Made by a program: the position numbers and the translations under genes. From positions 5,270,001 to 5,334,000 of the forward strand of contig NZ_CP058561.1 in assembly GCF_018141425.1 (NCBI RefSeq): a stretch of 64,000 bases of DNA. The letters are read 5' to 3'. This DNA comes from Vallitalea guaymasensis (GTDB lineage Bacteria; Bacillota; Clostridia; Lachnospirales; Vallitaleaceae). Under the pieces are notes generated by a model. It saw only the letters and a list, made by a program, of their open reading frames with translations, did not search any database and was not told the origin of the DNA. Each line of letters starts with the position of its first letter. Position 1 is the stretch's first letter. This document shows, one piece after another, positions 52,392 to 61,491 of the stretch.

Positions 52392-53729
52392 ATGAATGTA
52401 AGTTATAAGAAATTGATATCTATCATGTTAGCCTTAACACTGATGATTAGTCTAACCGGGTGTGGGGAGAAGAATGATGGAGAAACGGTCAAAGTCATTG
52501 AATCACAAACAGAAGCTGAAGCATCAAAAACGGCTGATCAGAGTGATGACATGATAGAAATCTCATTTTGGCATTTATGGCCAGAAGGAACAGGCGCTCA
52601 GTCAGAAGCTGTAAGTAAGGTAATTGCTGATTTTGAAGCGGAGAACCCTAATATTAAAATTATTGCTGATGCTACAGAAAATGAAACATATAAGACTAAA
52701 ATTAAAACTGCTATTGCAGCAGGAGAAGCACCGGATTTATTCTTTTCATGGGGAGCTGGATGGTCTAAGTCATTTGTAGAATCTGGAATGGTATTACCTC
52801 TTGACGACTATATCCATGATGGTACAACAGACAAGCTGATTGGAGGTGCGTTAACAAACTTTACATATGATGGCAAGATATATGGACTACCATTAACTTT
52901 GAATGTTGGAATCATGTATTGTAATGAAGAGTTGTTTGAGGAACATGGCATCAAAATTCCTGAAACTTACAGTGAGTTAAAAGAGGCAGTTATAGCGTTC
53001 AGAGAAAAAGACATTGTACCTTTTGCAGCAGGGGGTAAGGACAGATGGCCTGTGATGTTTTATCATAATGCCTTAGCGCTTAAGATTGCTGGTGCAGAAG
53101 CCAATAACAGTGCACTTAACAAGATGGAATCTTTTGACACACCTGAAATCGTGGACTCTGCAGCCAAATTGAAAGAATTGTATGACTTGGGTGCTTTTGA
53201 TGAAGGTGTTCTCGGCTTGAATAGAGATGAATCTCAAGAACCATTTAAAGCTGGCGAGATACCAATGTATTTTCATGGTAGTTGGTTTGCGGGTGATCTA
53301 GAAAAAGATGGTGTACCAGTCAAAGGGAAAATCAAAGTGGTCAACTTCCCTATTATAGAAGGTGCCAATGGAGATCCAAATGAATTCTATGGTGGTGCAG
53401 TAGACACATTTATGGTAAATTCGAAAGTTGATAATTTAGATGCAACAATTAAGTTCCAAAAATATTTGTGTGAACATTTGTCTAAAGAATTCTATTTGTT
53501 CGGCGGTGGACTTCCGACATGGAAAGTGGATTATGATACCTCAGATATTAATCCAATTCTAAATCAAATTACTGAGTTGTTAGATGATTCAACCGGATTT
53601 GTGGTTTGGTGGAACACATTCCTTGAAGGTGAAGATGGCGAAAATCATATGGACTTGTTATTGCAAGCAATGGTTGGAGATATTACACCAGAAGAATTTG
53701 CTCAAGGAATGCAAAAAATGAACGAGTAA
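52392..53729 (+). CDS. CUT1 sugar ABC transporter, substrate-binding lipoprotein
   Basis: A 445-residue lipoprotein; the signal ends in LTGC (Cys about 24), followed by a charged linker. The mature part has the extracellular binding protein family 1 fold: ISFWHLWPEGTGAQSEAVSK, AAGEAPDLFFSWGAGWSKSF and FHGSWFAGDLEKDG. It is typical for oligosaccharide transporters of glycan loci. RBS GGGAGG. It lies immediately after the two-component genes and before two permease genes. Confidence 0.9.
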   Translation: MNVSYKKLISIMLALTLMISLTGCGEKNDGETVKVIESQTEAEASKTADQSDDMIEISFWHLWPEGTGAQSEAVSKVIADFEAENPNIKIIADATENETYKTKIKTAIAAGEAPDLFFSWGAGWSKSFVESGMVLPLDDYIHDGTTDKLIGGALTNFTYDGKIYGLPLTLNVGIMYCNEELFEEHGIKIPETYSELKEAVIAFREKDIVPFAAGGKDRWPVMFYHNALALKIAGAEANNSALNKMESFDTPEIVDSAAKLKELYDLGAFDEGVLGLNRDESQEPFKAGEIPMYFHGSWFAGDLEKDGVPVKGKIKVVNFPIIEGANGDPNEFYGGAVDTFMVNSKVDNLDATIKFQKYLCEHLSKEFYLFGGGLPTWKVDYDTSDINPILNQITELLDDSTGFVVWWNTFLEGEDGENHMDLLLQAMVGDITPEEFAQGMQKMNE

Positions 53730-53804
53730 CAATATATTTATTCTATTCACAAAGAATTAATGATAATAAATCTTTAATTCTTTGATTTCTAGGAGGAGCT
53801 TTCA

Positions 53805-54691
53805 ATGAAAAAAAAAAAGATAAACAAAAATCTGTGGCTATTGGTGTATTTGTAATACCTGGGTTGTTGTTTTATACACTAGTGGTTATTGTGCCAATTT
53901 TTTTCACAATATGTTACAGTTTAAATGAATGGAATGGTATTGGAGAATCTGTTTTTGTTGGGATTAGAAATTATAGAGACTTGGTTGTTGAGGATGGATT
54001 TATTAAAGCAGTCATCAATTCACTGGTTATTGCGGCATCATCCATTATGTTTCAGATTCCAATTGGTCTGTTTTTTGCTCTGATATTAGCAAGAGGCATA
54101 AAAGGTGAATCACTGTTACGTAATATTTATTTTATACCGTTTATTATTTCAACGGTAGTTGTGTGTCAGCTTTGGATGAAAATATATCATCCACATTATG
54201 GATTGTTAAATCTTGGCTTGGAAAAAATAGGGCTTGAAAACTTAATCAATCAATGGTTAGGTAATCGAGATACAGCCCTAGTTGCCGTCATAGTGCCAAT
54301 TATATGGCAATACATTGGCTATCATATGCTATTGCTGTATACGTCTATAAAGTCAATTCCAAAAGATATCTATGAGGCGGCATATATTGATGGTGCTTCC
54401 AATTCACAGATATCTTTTAGAATAACAATCCCGCTTATTAGACCAATGCTTAAAACCTGTATTACTTTGGCTTTGATAGGAGCACTCAAAATATTCGATC
54501 AAGTATATCTTTTGACTGGCGGTGGACCGTTGCATGCCAGTGAAGTACCGAGTACTTTAATGTTTCAGACAATATTTCACAAAAGCAAGTATGGTTATGG
54601 AAGTTCAATGGCTGTATTCATAATCGTTGAATGTTTGATTTTGACTTTGATTTTGCAAAAAGCTTTCAAAACCAGACAATATACATACTAA
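53805..54691 (+). CDS. CUT1 sugar ABC permease 1, start separated by an 11-A frame break
   Basis: The main frame (53834-54691) encodes about 285 residues with six membrane segments, opening VAIGVFVIPGLLFYTLVVIV and with the EAA loop YEAAYIDGASNSQISFRITI, a MsmF/UgpA-like permease. A proper start, ATG at 53805 after AGGAGG, precedes a run of 11 A (53808-53818), after which the frame is off by one. With 12 A the protein would begin MKKKKDKQKSVAIGV, a normal N-terminus. So this is a sequencing or assembly error, a slippage-controlled gene or a real mutation. The alternative GTG at 53834 lacks a ribosome site. Confidence 0.82.
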
Positions 54692-54722
54692 TTAGATTTC
54701 AAGAAAATGGTGAGGTGTTATT

Positions 54723-55562
54723 TTGGAACATATTAAAATTTCTAGACTATATAAAGTTATATTGGCCATTATACTTATTGGATTTGCAGTAATCCAAATA
54801 TATCCTTTTTTTTGGCTAATTTTATTTTCACTAAAGGATAACAGTGAAATTTTCGGAGGAAATGTGTTAGGTTTACCTCAACGGTTTTTATGGCAGAATT
54901 ATCAATCCGCATTGGTGAATGGCAGTGTGGGGCTTTACTTTAGTAACAGTGTTATTGTAACAAGTGCAACAATACTCATAAGCGGATTGCTTTCTTCGAT
55001 GGTATCTTATGTCATCGGAAGAATGAACTGGAAATATGGAAATGTAACACTTTTGTATTTCACATTGGGTTTAATGATGCCAATACATGCTGCATTGTTG
55101 CCACTATTTCTAATGTTAAAGTATGCTGGCATTCTTAATTCTTACTGGGCATTGATCATACCGTATGTCGGCTTTGCAATGCCGTTGTCAATCAACATAA
55201 TGGTGAATTTCTTTGCAACAATACCTAAAGAACTTGAAGAAGCAGCATCAATTGATGGAGCAAATATCTATCAAACATTTGGATTGATAATGCTCCCGTT
55301 GCTTAAACCTGTGCTTGCTGCAGCATCAATATTTACATATATTGCTTCATGGAATGAACTGATGTTTGCAGTAACCTTTGTCAGTAAAAAAGAATTTCGA
55401 ACATTAACTGTCGGTATTATGTCAATGGTTGGTCAGTATTCTACAAACTGGGGACCGATTGGAGCAGGTCTTGTTGTTGCTACAGTGCCAACGGTTATTG
55501 CATATATTTTAATGAGCAAAGATATTCAAAAGAGTTTAACGGCTGGTGCGGTTAAAGGTTAA
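54723..55562 (+). CDS. CUT1 sugar ABC permease 2
   Basis: A 279-residue permease with six membrane segments (MsmG/AraQ-like). It shows YPFFWLILFSLKDNSEIFGG near the start and the EAA loop LEEAASIDGANIYQTFGLIM. The start is a TTG at 54723 with GGTGAGG upstream. It pairs with permease 1. No ATPase gene is present in the operon, as usual for CUT1 systems that share one MsmK-type ATPase encoded elsewhere. Confidence 0.9.
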   Translation: MEHIKISRLYKVILAIILIGFAVIQIYPFFWLILFSLKDNSEIFGGNVLGLPQRFLWQNYQSALVNGSVGLYFSNSVIVTSATILISGLLSSMVSYVIGRMNWKYGNVTLLYFTLGLMMPIHAALLPLFLMLKYAGILNSYWALIIPYVGFAMPLSINIMVNFFATIPKELEEAASIDGANIYQTFGLIMLPLLKPVLAAASIFTYIASWNELMFAVTFVSKKEFRTLTVGIMSMVGQYSTNWGPIGAGLVVATVPTVIAYILMSKDIQKSLTAGAVKG

Positions 55563-55635
55563 ATGAATAGACTCTCTAGAGAATAACGTCAAAGATATAT
55601 GTTTTTTGAATTGGACTAATGATAGGAGGAATAAA

Positions 55636-56712
55636 ATGTTGGATTTGTCTAAAATAGTTGACAATTATATTAAATTGCGAACTGATCGTCAATCTGCACC
55701 AAAAAAATTTTTAAATGATGAACGTCCCTATATGATCTTCCAAACACCAGATGGTGATATATGGGGGGATAATCGTACACCTGAACAGTGCTTTAATGCC
55801 AATATAAAGTATATTGAGGCATCATTGACTGTTGCCAGTGATCACTTACCTGTTTTGGAACCATGGTTTGGAACGGGTGTTTATGCCAATATGTATGGAA
55901 GTAAATATGTATGGAGAGATGGGGAAGCACCAGCAACACACTATATGTTCTCAAATATTGATGAAGTTAAAAACTTAAAAAAACCCAATTGGAATGACAG
56001 CGAAATAGCTCACCTAATCCTAGATACAATTAGATACTTCAAATCCAAGACAGGTGATGCAATACCCATTATTTGTACTGATACCCAATCTGCGAGCGAT
56101 ACTGCCACTTTACTGCTAGATGCAAGTGAAGTGTTTATAGGTTGTCTACTAGAGCCAGAGATCATGTATCAATTTATGAACGATATCAATCAATGTGTTA
56201 TTGAATTCACTCAAGTCCAATCGGAGCTGATTGGAAATGCTTTGCTAAAACCGGGTCACATAATGCTTTGTCAAGATAATTTTTCAGGCTACTCCATTTC
56301 AGATGACAATTTGGCTGTAGGCTCACCATCAGTTAACCGCCAATTTAATTTACCGCTCAATGAACATATCGGTCAAGCTTTGGGAGGAGTAGCCATACAT
56401 TCCTGCGGAAATTGGACCCACACCATGCCTTTTATCAAAGAATTGGTGCCTTCATGTGTATCTATTGATTGTGCAATTGATGAGTCATGGGATCCAAATC
56501 CCAATACCCCATCAGAAGTCAGGGATGCAATGGCAGGTTCAGGAATAGCTATACATGCACGTCTTTCAGGGAAAACCGATGTTATGCTGGAGCAAGCTAA
56601 AGATTTGTTGCATCCGGACTTGAAATTAATTATTCATCCAAATTATATAGACGATTATACAGCAGCGAAGAACTACGAAGCCCTTGAACATTTACTGTCA
56701 GGTTATTATTGA
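55636..56712 (+). CDS. UroD/MtaA-superfamily protein
   Basis: A 358-residue protein of the uroporphyrinogen decarboxylase/cobalamin methyltransferase superfamily. The barrel contains AIPIICTDTQSASDTATLLL, CVIEFTQVQ and IHSCGNWTHTMPFIKELVP; the HSCGN motif is where methyltransferase members hold zinc and a thiol. In glycan loci, members of this superfamily occur often and their reaction is not known; true haem synthesis is unlikely here, as the UroD substrate-binding arginine motif is absent. The ATG at 55636 follows AGGAGG and is chosen over 55606. It lies 73 bases after the permease gene and is probably cotranscribed. Confidence 0.75.
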   Translation: MLDLSKIVDNYIKLRTDRQSAPKKFLNDERPYMIFQTPDGDIWGDNRTPEQCFNANIKYIEASLTVASDHLPVLEPWFGTGVYANMYGSKYVWRDGEAPATHYMFSNIDEVKNLKKPNWNDSEIAHLILDTIRYFKSKTGDAIPIICTDTQSASDTATLLLDASEVFIGCLLEPEIMYQFMNDINQCVIEFTQVQSELIGNALLKPGHIMLCQDNFSGYSISDDNLAVGSPSVNRQFNLPLNEHIGQALGGVAIHSCGNWTHTMPFIKELVPSCVSIDCAIDESWDPNPNTPSEVRDAMAGSGIAIHARLSGKTDVMLEQAKDLLHPDLKLIIHPNYIDDYTAAKNYEALEHLLSGYY

Positions 56713-56775
56713 AACTAAAAATAAACATTAGTTATATCTCATATTATTTGATTTCTTCTGAAAGGAATATGTACC

Positions 56776-57696
56776 ATGATATCAGTAAACGTTATAAATA
56801 CTTTAAATTGGGGCAAGTGTATAAAACTGTCTAATCAGAAAATTGAGTTGATTGCAACAACTGATTTTGGACCTAGAATTATTCTTTTTAGTTATGTGAA
56901 TGGGGTCAATATGCTATATGAAGAAACACCTTCTTGCAATGATACCAAAGGGGATGTGTGGCATTTCTACGGTGGTCATCGTCTTTGGTATGGACCACAA
57001 ATAGATGATAGATATCTCTATCCGGATAATCAATCTGTAAAGTGGAGATGCATAGAAAGCACCCTAATTTTAACTCAGGAAATTGAAAAAACGACAGGTA
57101 TTCAAAAAGAAATTATAATCAATATGGATCCCAAATTGGCTAAAGTCACTATTAATCACAAAATAACCAATCACAGTTGCCAGCCTATCAAATTATGCGT
57201 ATGGGCATTGACATGTATGTCTCCTGGTGGCAGAGAAATAATTCCTTTGCCCAAGGTGGACAGTCGCTTATTGGCAAGCTATTCATTGGCTTTCTGGCCT
57301 TTTACAAATCCTAGTGATAGCAGGTTTTATCTTGGTAAAAAAATTATATTGCTGGACCACAATCCAATAATCAAGGATGAGTTTAAAATTGGTATCTCAT
57401 CATCACATGGGATTGCTGGTTACAACAATCACAACACACTATTTATAAAAAAATATGATATTGTTAATGATGCAGATTATGCAGATTATTCATCAGACTA
57501 TCAAACATATGTCAATGAGCACACACTTGAACTTGAAAGCCTTGGTCCATATATGACACTTAATCCAAAGTCATCAACATCACACACCGAAGCTTGGTAT
57601 TTATTTCCTAATATTCCTTATCCCAAAACTGAGTCCGAAGTGATGACTTGTATAATGCCTTTGTTTGATAATCTTATGTGTCAACGACAGATATAA
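56776..57696 (+). CDS. DUF4380 mutarotase-like protein
   Basis: A 306-residue protein with the super-beta-sandwich look of aldose epimerases: IELIATTDFGPRIILFSYVN, VWHFYGGHRLWYGPQID and LCVWALTCMSPGGREIIPLP. The GGHRLW signature belongs to the DUF4380 family, common beside glycan-use genes. It has no signal peptide, so it acts in the cytoplasm. An epimerase or sugar-binding role is inferred from the fold only. RBS GAAAGG before the ATG at 56776. Confidence 0.75.
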   Translation: MISVNVINTLNWGKCIKLSNQKIELIATTDFGPRIILFSYVNGVNMLYEETPSCNDTKGDVWHFYGGHRLWYGPQIDDRYLYPDNQSVKWRCIESTLILTQEIEKTTGIQKEIIINMDPKLAKVTINHKITNHSCQPIKLCVWALTCMSPGGREIIPLPKVDSRLLASYSLAFWPFTNPSDSRFYLGKKIILLDHNPIIKDEFKIGISSSHGIAGYNNHNTLFIKKYDIVNDADYADYSSDYQTYVNEHTLELESLGPYMTLNPKSSTSHTEAWYLFPNIPYPKTESEVMTCIMPLFDNLMCQRQI

Positions 57697-58059
57697 AATG
57701 TAAGAATTCAGCGGTATGGCAAGCTGATACTTTCGCGGCAACAGAATAGCTTCAAATTGTAAGATTGAAAGTCTTTAAGCACGTAGACTACGGAACCTCC
57801 AATTGGAATGAAGATAATTATATCAATGAGATTCAGTAACTGGCTGATCCAAAAAAAGATTGATTTTAATTACTCGGATACGCATTTACCTCTGGATGAT
57901 ATATGCAAGTATGACAATGGTTGCAACAACTCCAATATTAACAAAATATCTTTTCTTACAAAGATATTTTGTTAGTTGACTATTAGGCAGAGTAAAGGGG
58001 TAATTGCCAGAACTGGGTAAACACATAAAACAAACCAAATTAAAAAGGAAGGATTTGTT
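57697..58059 (+). other. 363-base gap with decayed coding-like segment and hairpin
   Basis: Around 57780-57940 the base composition is less AT-rich than the true gaps of this window. One frame gives coding-like strings (TSNWNEDNYINEIQ, then LADPKKD, then LGYAFTSG) interrupted by stops, as expected of an old gene fragment. At 57939-57974 a 15-bp perfect hairpin (loop TCTTAC) follows; it has only a poor U tract and may be a weak terminator. No intact gene is seen. Confidence 0.4.
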
Positions 58060-61000
58060 ATGATGAAAAAGATTAAAAGTACAATAGGTTTATTAGTAGG
58101 TTTATTAGTAGTTTTAATTAGTATGTTTACATTAAGTTTGATGTTTCAAGTAGAGGTGTTTGCTGCGCCTGATTTGCCCCAAGATGCCACTGGTGCACCG
58201 ACAATATCTGAAGTTGTTTCATATACTTATTATGCTGATCCTGTTAATGGTGATGATGTAAATGGGAATGGTTCTTCTTCAAATCCCTATAAAACCTTTC
58301 AAAAAGCATTGGATAAAGCAGTAGTTAAAAAGGATGCAGGGTATAATACCAAAGTTATACTTAAAGATGGGACTTATAATGAAGAAGTAATATTACAAAA
58401 CTCTAATTATGCTGCGTGGTATAGAATGGACGATAGATCTGGAAATACTGCATTTGATTATTCTGGAAGAGGTAACAGTGGTACTTTATTTAGTGGTACT
58501 ACATGGAATGCAAATGATGGTGCACTTGAATTTGATGGAAAAGCAGGATATGTTTCAGTTCCAGACAGTGATGATTTTGATATTACCAGTAAAATAACTA
58601 TAAATATGACTGTTAAGTTTAACGAAACAATTGGAAATCGTGATATGAAAATACTTGAAAAACTTAAAGGTTCAGCTAATGATACCCCTTATTCAGTAAG
58701 AATAGGATCTAATTCAAAAATAGGTCTTTATTGGAATGGACAATGGATTGAAAGTAATGCAATAACATGGGATAATACGAAAATATATACAATTAAGATT
58801 ACCCATGACGGCAGTAAGGTTGATTTCTATTATAAAGATAGCGATAACATTATTCTTTCATCTGCTGGAAGTGTAACCAATACGGATTCAACTGTAGCAT
58901 CTGATGGAGAATTATATATAGGAAGAGGTTTAACAGGATGGGAATGTTATTTTAATGGAAGTATATATGATCTTTATGTGGCAAAAAATATAGAAGTAGA
59001 TCAATCAGCATCTCTTATAATTGAAGCGGAAAATGCAAAAAATGCAATAGTTTCAGGATCAGATGTTTGGAGTAATTGGACACAGGATGGAACAAGTAAG
59101 AGATATTATGCTACATGGAATTATGACTGGGGAACAGCTCCTGCATATTATTATGAATATGAAGGTATAGGAGCACCTCAATTCCCTGAGCTTTCAAGAA
59201 GACGAGAAATGCTATTTGTAGATGGTGAGCTGTATACTCAGACACTGTCTCTTGAGAATATGACTGATAAAACCTATTATGTTGACGAAGCAAATGATAG
59301 GATATACTTACAAATACCTTCTTCATGGTCTGATTTGAATGGGCATACTGTTGAGGTATCCGAAAGGGATCAACTTCTGGATGTAATGCCAGGGAGAAAA
59401 AATATTGTTTTAAGAGGTATAGTATTCCAACACGCAAACAATAGTAGTAGGCATTCATCAGGTTATTTTGGAGCAGTCAACTTCTACAAGACAGACAACT
59501 TATTAATAGATAATTGTGAAATTAATTATTCTAATTTTTATGGATTAACAATATGGGGAGAAACTTGTGTTAGCGCAAATTGGGGAGAAATTATTAATTC
59601 AACTAATGGTAAATATGATTACTCAAAAAATATTACCGTAAATAATACAAAAGTTAATTACAATGGTCATATCGGAATGTGGACTTATGGAGTACAAAAT
59701 ATATTGATGAGCAACTCAGAAGTATCGTATAATGTATGGAGGCTTAAATGGTGTGACTACTTGGATGGATGGGCAAGTGGAGGCTTTAAATTCATGCATA
59801 CAAATATATGTAAGGTTTACAATGTAAACTTTTTTGATAATTATGCAACAGGATTATGGATGGATGTAGATAACTATGACATAATTATTGATTCAGTTAA
59901 TGTTGCTAACAATTACTTAAGAGGTGTTTTCTTTGAATATTCACCAGGACCATTTTTAATTAAGGATTCACAAATAAGATATACTAATACAGGAAAATCA
60001 GGTACTTATTCTGTTAAAGAAGGAGGATTGGTTATTGAATTATGTGATGATATAACCATTCAAAACAATGTTATAGAAAACAATTTACGCAATCAAATAA
60101 ATGTGTGGGATTGGGCATATAGAGATGATAGTTATAATTTTAGTGCTGTTCCAGTTGTAAAATTACAAAAAAATAGAGTCAGGGATATTGATATAAACAA
60201 CAATAAAATAACTCAAGATGCAAGTGGTTATATGATTGAAATACCAAACTGGTCTGACTTGCTTAATACGTTTGCTTGTGACTATAATACTTATAGTGGT
60301 GATGCACCATTTTCTGATCTTATTACCTCAAAGACCTTTGAACAATGGAAAACTTGGACTGGTGAAGATCAAAACTCAGATTACGAGATAATACTAAATA
60401 ATGGTTTTGAAAGTGGTACCGCATCTTGGGCATCATTTGGTTCTGGTTCAGTTGCAACAGTAACTTCACCTGTATACTCTGGTACAAAAGCAGGTATATA
60501 CTCTGGAAGGACTGCAGCTTGGAATGGACCATCACAAGATATTCTTTCATCTCTTAATGCTAGCGGCCAGGGAAGCTATGATATTGGGGCATTTGTACAA
60601 CTATCATCTGGAAGTGATATTGGTAATGCAGTCATTCAAACTATAGATTCTTCAGGAACACATTATTTCTTTGTTAGCGGTTTAGTTAATAATACATCGT
60701 ATACTAATCTATCAGGGATAGTAAATGTAACATGGACAGGAACACTAACTAGTGCTAAATTCTACATATGTACCGATACTTCGACTGCGGATATATATAT
60801 TGATGATTGTACTTTACAAAAGACTGAGATAGAGTTATTACAAAATGATGGTTTTGAAAGTGGTACCGCATCTTGGGCATCATTTGGTTCTGGTTCAGTT
60901 GCAACAGTAACTTCACCTGTATACTCTGGTACAAAAGCAGGTATATACTCTGGAAGGACTGCAGCTTGGAATGGACCATCACAAGATATTCTTTCATCTC

Positions 61001-61278
61001 TTAATGCTAACGGTCAAGGAAGCTATGATATTGGGGCATTTGTACAACTATCATCTGGAAGTGATATTGGTAATGTAGTCATTCAAACTATAGATTCTTC
61101 AGGAACACATTATTTCTTTGTTAGCGGTTTAGTTAATAATACATCGTATACTAATCTATCAGGGATAGTAAATGTAACATGGACAGGAACACTAACTAGT
61201 GCTAAATTCTACATATGTACCGATACTTCGACTGCGGATATATATGCTGATGATTGTACTTTACAAAAGATTAATTAA
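58060..61278 (+). CDS. Secreted beta-helix glycosidase-like protein with LamG insert and twin C-terminal modules
   Basis: A 1072-residue exported protein. Residues 1-35 are a signal peptide. Residues about 52-112 open a right-handed beta-helix (YADPVNGDDVNGNGSSSNPY, a GH/PL-like beginning). Residues about 115-310 are a LamG/concanavalin-type domain (AAWYRMDDRSGNTAFDYSGR, GYVSVPDSDDFD, ELYIGRGL) inserted into the helix, which then resumes (about 320-760) with many N-x-I/V-x-N turns. Residues about 780-921 and 929-1070 are two almost identical modules of CBM4/22-like type (NGFESGTASWASFGSGS and DIYIDDCTL). A beta-helix split by a sandwich domain is known from GH120 beta-xylosidases; GH141 is another option. 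No catalytic residues assigned. RBS AAGGAAGG. Confidence 0.75.
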   Translation: MMKKIKSTIGLLVGLLVVLISMFTLSLMFQVEVFAAPDLPQDATGAPTISEVVSYTYYADPVNGDDVNGNGSSSNPYKTFQKALDKAVVKKDAGYNTKVILKDGTYNEEVILQNSNYAAWYRMDDRSGNTAFDYSGRGNSGTLFSGTTWNANDGALEFDGKAGYVSVPDSDDFDITSKITINMTVKFNETIGNRDMKILEKLKGSANDTPYSVRIGSNSKIGLYWNGQWIESNAITWDNTKIYTIKITHDGSKVDFYYKDSDNIILSSAGSVTNTDSTVASDGELYIGRGLTGWECYFNGSIYDLYVAKNIEVDQSASLIIEAENAKNAIVSGSDVWSNWTQDGTSKRYYATWNYDWGTAPAYYYEYEGIGAPQFPELSRRREMLFVDGELYTQTLSLENMTDKTYYVDEANDRIYLQIPSSWSDLNGHTVEVSERDQLLDVMPGRKNIVLRGIVFQHANNSSRHSSGYFGAVNFYKTDNLLIDNCEINYSNFYGLTIWGETCVSANWGEIINSTNGKYDYSKNITVNNTKVNYNGHIGMWTYGVQNILMSNSEVSYNVWRLKWCDYLDGWASGGFKFMHTNICKVYNVNFFDNYATGLWMDVDNYDIIIDSVNVANNYLRGVFFEYSPGPFLIKDSQIRYTNTGKSGTYSVKEGGLVIELCDDITIQNNVIENNLRNQINVWDWAYRDDSYNFSAVPVVKLQKNRVRDIDINNNKITQDASGYMIEIPNWSDLLNTFACDYNTYSGDAPFSDLITSKTFEQWKTWTGEDQNSDYEIILNNGFESGTASWASFGSGSVATVTSPVYSGTKAGIYSGRTAAWNGPSQDILSSLNASGQGSYDIGAFVQLSSGSDIGNAVIQTIDSSGTHYFFVSGLVNNTSYTNLSGIVNVTWTGTLTSAKFYICTDTSTADIYIDDCTLQKTEIELLQNDGFESGTASWASFGSGSVATVTSPVYSGTKAGIYSGRTAAWNGPSQDILSSLNANGQGSYDIGAFVQLSSGSDIGNVVIQTIDSSGTHYFFVSGLVNNTSYTNLSGIVNVTWTGTLTSAKFYICTDTSTADIYADDCTLQKIN
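60401..61270 (+). repeat. Tandem direct repeat of 423 bases (period 447)
   Basis: Copies at 60401-60823 and 60848-61270 differ at only about six bases, three of them changing an amino acid (Ser/Asn, Ala/Val and Ile/Ala). The 24-base spacer between them encodes the linker. This is a recent in-frame duplication or a region kept uniform by gene conversion. Confidence 0.95.
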
Positions 61279-61344
61279 ATAATTGGCGATGTTTTTCTTG
61301 TTCAAAGAAAACACCTAGATGTGGTTGATACCATAATGGGTCCT

Positions 61345-61393
61345 ATTGGAGCAGCTCTAGTTATAAGCTGCTCCAATTATACTCGTTTTTTTT
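61345..61393 (+). terminator. Terminator after the beta-helix gene
   Basis: ATTGGAGCAGCT pairs perfectly with AGCTGCTCCAAT around a 9-base loop; a run of eight T follows eight bases later. Confidence 0.75.
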
Positions 61394-61491
61394 ACTTTTA
61401 TAAAAAATTAGAAGTAGTTTAATTAAAAAGAGCAATAAAGGATAAAATAAAATACTTTACACTAACAAATTGAGTATGGAGGAATTATTAT

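Noticed and set aside
60323-60997. Two antisense frames with the same protein sequence near 60323-60550 and 60755-60997.
   Set aside because: They are the reverse strand of the duplicated module of the beta-helix gene and have no independent support.
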